A stretch of DNA of 21,025 nt from the NCBI GenBank assembly GCA_016287765.1, contig JAEEWS010000045.1, forward strand, positions 1 to 21,025, in the 5' to 3' direction. Below are positions 18,424 through 21,025 of this stretch, in pieces (the stretch's first letter is position 1; each line of letters begins with the position of its first letter). The position numbers were made by a program, and so were the translations under genes. This DNA comes from Lachnospiraceae bacterium. Lineage in GTDB: Bacteria > Bacillota_A > Clostridia > Lachnospirales > Lachnospiraceae. The notes below the pieces were generated by a model. It was not told where the DNA came from. It searched no databases and saw only the letters and a list, made by a program, of their open reading frames with translations.

Positions 18424-19008
18424 ATGAGTCTAAAAGAGCGTGTATACAGCGTACTTGTTGTATCCTCCGCCGAAAAACTGAATAACGCTCTTTCCTCAAT
18501 GCTTGCGGAATCCCTTTGTAATCCTGTGCGTTTCGTTTCGAATGTCAGCCATGCCAAAAGGATCTGGAGCGAGAGCAGCTATGATTTTATCATCATCAAC
18601 TCTCCTCTTCCCGACGATGAGGGTGTCCGATTTGCCATCGATGCGGCTGCTTCGAAGGGTACGGTTGTGTTACTCCTCCTTCGGGCAGAAGTCTATGACG
18701 AGATCCGGGAAAGAGTGGTGGAACACGGTGTGTTCACTTTGGCCAAGCCCCTCTCCCGCCAGGTGGTGATGACAGCCCTGGACTGGATGGAAAGTGCCCG
18801 TGAACGCCTTAAGAAGCTGGACTTAAAGACTTTATCCGTTGAGGAAAAGATGGAAGAGATCCGTACCGTGAACCGGGCCAAGTGGCTTCTGATCTCCGCT
18901 CTCAAAATGGAAGAGCCGGAAGCGCACCGCTACATCGAAAAGCAGGCTATGGACAGAGGGTTGACAAAACGTATGCTTGCGGAAGAGATAATAAAGACTT
19001 ACGGTTAA
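18424..19008 (+). CDS. nitR: NitR-like pseudo-receiver/ANTAR antiterminator
   Basis: 194 aa. Residues 5-118 form a CheY-like fold with strands at VYSVLVV, DFIIIN and VVLLLL; 118-137 look like a helical linker; 138-194 is an ANTAR RNA-binding domain (NRAKWLLISALKM, EAHRYIEKQAMDRGL, LAEEII). ANTAR proteins bind paired small hairpins in leader RNAs and prevent termination (AmiR, NasR, EutV). The receiver is degenerate: the acidic pair on strand 1 is Ser14-Ser15, and the phosphoacceptor aspartate on strand 3 is Asn59, while Lys108 (AKP) remains. Phosphorylation is therefore not expected, and no kinase gene is nearby. A clostridial homologue, NitR, is encoded beside glnA and glt genes. The ribosome site is weak. 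Likely targets are the leaders at 13414-13454 and 13582-13647. Confidence 0.9.
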   Translation: MSLKERVYSVLVVSSAEKLNNALSSMLAESLCNPVRFVSNVSHAKRIWSESSYDFIIINSPLPDDEGVRFAIDAAASKGTVVLLLLRAEVYDEIRERVVEHGVFTLAKPLSRQVVMTALDWMESARERLKKLDLKTLSVEEKMEEIRTVNRAKWLLISALKMEEPEAHRYIEKQAMDRGLTKRMLAEEIIKTYG

Positions 19009-19050
19009 ACAATTGACAACTGAGTTAACAGCTAAAAAAAAGGATATCAT

Positions 19051-20874
19051 ATGTGTGGAATTTGCGGTTTTACAGGAAACATTGACGATAAAGAAGTAAT
19101 ACTTGACAGAATGATGAAGAAGATCATCCATCGCGGTCCGGACAGCGGCGGAATGCACATTTCCGACGGGATCGCCCTGGGTTTCAGACGACTTGCGATA
19201 ATTGACCTGAACAACGGTAACCAGCCCATGTACAACGAAGACGGCTCGCTGGTGGTCACCTTTAACGGTGAGATATATAATTACAAAGATCTCCGATGTG
19301 ACCTTGAAGCCAAAGGTCACATTTTTTCAAATAACGCGGACACTGAGGTTCTTCTCCACGGCTACGAGGAATACGGCCCTGACCTTGTAAATAAGCTTCG
19401 GGGCATGTTCACCTTCGTTCTCTGGGATCTTAAGACAAAGACTCTTTTCGGCGCCCGGGATCATTTTGGCATCAAGCCCTTCTACTATGCCCTTCCGGGC
19501 CGGGAACTGGCCTACGGCTCCGAGATCAAGTCCATCCTTGAGCATCCCGCCTATAAAAAAGAAATAAATCCCGAAGCTCTGGAAAACTACCTGACCTTTC
19601 AATATTCCGTCCTTCCGGAAACCTTCTTTAAAGGCATATATAAACTCAACGCCGGACATTATTTTCTCTTTAAAGACGGCGAAATGAAGATCACCCGTTA
19701 CTTTGATCCCACCTTTGCTCCCGATGATACATTGGACTACAAGGATACGGTGGACCGGATAGACAAGGTCCTTCAGGAATCGGTAAAAGCCCATATGACA
19801 GCCGATGTGGAAGTTGGTTCTTTCCTGTCTTCGGGCGTGGATTCAAGCCTTGTCGCCTCTTCATTTCACGGGGACAAGACCTTTACTGTGGGCTTTGACT
19901 ATGAAAAATACAACGAGATCGACTATGCCAAAAAGCTGTCCAAAGAAGTGGGCATAGATAATTACAGCAGGCTGATCTCCACAGAGGAATACTGGAATGT
20001 ACTGCCCAAGATCCAATATCATATGGACGAGCCTCTGGCAGATCCTTCCGCTGTTGCCCTCTACTTTGTTTCCAACACCGCCGCAAAGCATGTCAAGGTG
20101 GCTCTTTCCGGAGAGGGGGCGGATGAATTCTTCGGGGGCTACAATATCTATCACGAGCCCTTTTCCCTTTCCGGCTATCAAAAGCTTCCTTTGGGCTTAA
20201 GGCGCGGTCTTGCTTCTTGTGCACGGGCTCTTCCCTTTAACTTTAAGGGAAAGAATTTCCTGATCCGGGGAAGCAAGTCGGTGGAGGAACGCTTTATCGG
20301 AAACGCCTTCATGTTTAATAAAGAAGAGCGTTCAAAGATCCTTAAAGCTCCCACAGGGAAATACGATCATAAAGAGCTTACGGCTCCTTTTTATAAAAAG
20401 CAGGAAGCTTCGGATGATGTCACCAAGATGCAATACATCGATACCAACTTCTGGCTCATAGGAGACATCCTCCTTAAGGCTGACAAGATGAGTATGGCCA
20501 ACTCCCTTGAAGTGCGTGTGCCCTTCCTGGACCGAAAGGTGTTTGACCTTGCCCGCACTCTCCCCACCCGTTTCAAGGTGAACGACCAAAATACCAAGAT
20601 AGCCATGCGTGCCGCTGCCCATCGTCATCTTCCGGACTTCGTGGCCGAGAAAAAGAAGCTGGGCTTTCCTGTTCCCATCCGCATCTGGCTTAAGGAAGAC
20701 AAATACTACAGCATTATAAAAGCCGCCTTTACAAGCAAGGCGGCAGAGAAATTCTTTAATACTTCCGAAATAGTCCGGCTCCTGGACGAGCATCGTTCAG
20801 GTAAAGTCGATAACAGCCGAAAGGTGTGGACGATATATATGTTTTTGGTGTGGTACAAAGAATTCTTCGAATGA
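19051..20874 (+). CDS. asnB: Asparagine synthetase, glutamine-hydrolysing (B. subtilis-like)
   Basis: 607 aa, the longer bacterial form. The class II glutaminase domain begins MCGICGFTG with Cys2, and has RGPD, GFRRLAIIDL, FNGEIYN (Asn72) and NADTEV. The synthetase domain has the PP-loop SSGVDSS (260-266), the intact SGEGADEFFGGY motif, and KADKMSMANSLEVRVPFLD. It therefore differs in length and motif set from the minus-strand copy at 7751-9334, so the two are not a recent duplication. The start at 19051 has AAGGAT 6 bases upstream, and the gene follows the regulator by 42 bp, so it probably closes the rightward transcript. Repeats at 20890-21025 follow. Confidence 0.95.
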   Translation: MCGICGFTGNIDDKEVILDRMMKKIIHRGPDSGGMHISDGIALGFRRLAIIDLNNGNQPMYNEDGSLVVTFNGEIYNYKDLRCDLEAKGHIFSNNADTEVLLHGYEEYGPDLVNKLRGMFTFVLWDLKTKTLFGARDHFGIKPFYYALPGRELAYGSEIKSILEHPAYKKEINPEALENYLTFQYSVLPETFFKGIYKLNAGHYFLFKDGEMKITRYFDPTFAPDDTLDYKDTVDRIDKVLQESVKAHMTADVEVGSFLSSGVDSSLVASSFHGDKTFTVGFDYEKYNEIDYAKKLSKEVGIDNYSRLISTEEYWNVLPKIQYHMDEPLADPSAVALYFVSNTAAKHVKVALSGEGADEFFGGYNIYHEPFSLSGYQKLPLGLRRGLASCARALPFNFKGKNFLIRGSKSVEERFIGNAFMFNKEERSKILKAPTGKYDHKELTAPFYKKQEASDDVTKMQYIDTNFWLIGDILLKADKMSMANSLEVRVPFLDRKVFDLARTLPTRFKVNDQNTKIAMRAAAHRHLPDFVAEKKKLGFPVPIRIWLKEDKYYSIIKAAFTSKAAEKFFNTSEIVRLLDEHRSGKVDNSRKVWTIYMFLVWYKEFFE

Positions 20875-20889
20875 AACTTTAAGGGAAAA

Positions 20890-20989
20890 TGAGCCTTTGG
20901 GGACGGGGTTATAGGTTCAGATTTTGACCCTTTGGGGACGGGGTTATAGGTTCACTTTTTGAGCCTTTGGGGACGGGGTTAGGGGTTCA
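20890..20989. repeat. Three 30-bp direct repeats at exact 35-bp period
   Basis: Copies begin at 20890, 20925 and 20960. Copies 1 and 2 differ by one base (TGAGCC/TGACCC); copy 3 has GGTTAGGGGTTCA where the others have GGTTATAGGTTCA. The shared core is CCTTTGGGGACGGGGTTA. The five-base spacers are mostly T-rich (GATTT, CTTTT). There is no coding sequence. Resembles small intergenic REP-like repeats with a GGGGACGG core. Confidence 0.85.
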
Positions 20990-21025
20990 TTTTGGCGCTT
21001 TGCGCCGAAAAATGAACCCCTAACC
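20977..21025. repeat. Large palindrome at right edge formed by the last repeat and its inverted copy
   Basis: The left arm 20977-20998 (GGTTAGGGGTTCA then TTTTGGCGC) is complemented by 21002-21025 (GCGCCGAAAAATGAACCCCTAACC, given here in two parts: GCGCCGAAAAA and TGAACCCCTAACC), with a TTT loop and a two-base bulge. The window ends inside the right arm, so the palindrome probably continues. It could fold in RNA from either direction and act as a bidirectional terminator after asnB. Confidence 0.8.

Noticed and set aside
19009..19050. Promoter before the second asnB (TTGACA near 19014)
   Set aside because: A TTGACA is present, but no -10 box sits at a suitable distance; the downstream sequence is an A-run and the ribosome site.
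20890..20989. CRISPR array
   Set aside because: Repeat units are separated by only five bases, so there are no spacers, and no cas genes are in view.

Overview
The window looks like chromosome from a Gram-positive anaerobe of the Clostridia, most likely Lachnospiraceae. This is inferred from gene content, not proven: the LL-diaminopimelate aminotransferase lysine route, a type III glutamine synthetase (GS), an archaeal-type glutamate synthase split over three genes, a NitR-like ANTAR antiterminator, an ammonium channel fused to a PII protein, and strong AGGAGG-type ribosome binding sites. Coding density is very high. No tRNA, rRNA, CRISPR array, phage gene or transposase was seen.

Layout. 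Two gene blocks diverge from a 410-bp control region (about 13290-13699). Leftward (minus strand, in transcription order): GSIII (glnN), Amt-PII fusion, an E. coli AsnB-type asparagine synthetase, pyrG, carA, carB, dapF and dapL (dapL is cut by the left edge). Gaps are 4 to about 90 bp, with translational coupling at the far end. Rightward (plus strand): the split glutamate synthase (amidotransferase, FMN/Fe-S synthase, GXGXG domain), a short GSI-type glutamine synthetase, a pseudo-receiver/ANTAR regulator, and a second asparagine synthetase of a different subfamily. After it come three 30-bp repeats at exact 35-bp spacing that run into a large palindrome at the right edge.

How the genes fit together. 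Ammonium enters through Amt-PII and is fixed by either GS. Glutamine is spent by five class I or class II amidotransferases in the window (CarA, PyrG, two asparagine synthetases, GltB1) and recycled to glutamate by GltB1-B2-B3. DapF and DapL tie in meso-diaminopimelate and lysine. It reads as a glutamine economy cluster.

Control. Each block has a consensus sigma-A promoter (TTGACA, 17 bp, TATAAT). Each leader then runs into intrinsic terminator-like hairpins before the first gene: one on the right, two in series on the left. Overlapping each terminator, and mutually exclusive with it, is a small hairpin with an AARGGY hexaloop (AAAGGC, AAGGGC, AAGGGT). For one terminator per side a second small hairpin with an ACAG loop follows. 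This resembles the tandem hairpins bound by ANTAR antiterminators, and an ANTAR protein is encoded in the right block. I propose one NitR-like protein antiterminates both divergent blocks, including its own gene. This is the most interesting signal in the window; it rests on hand-folding and family knowledge.
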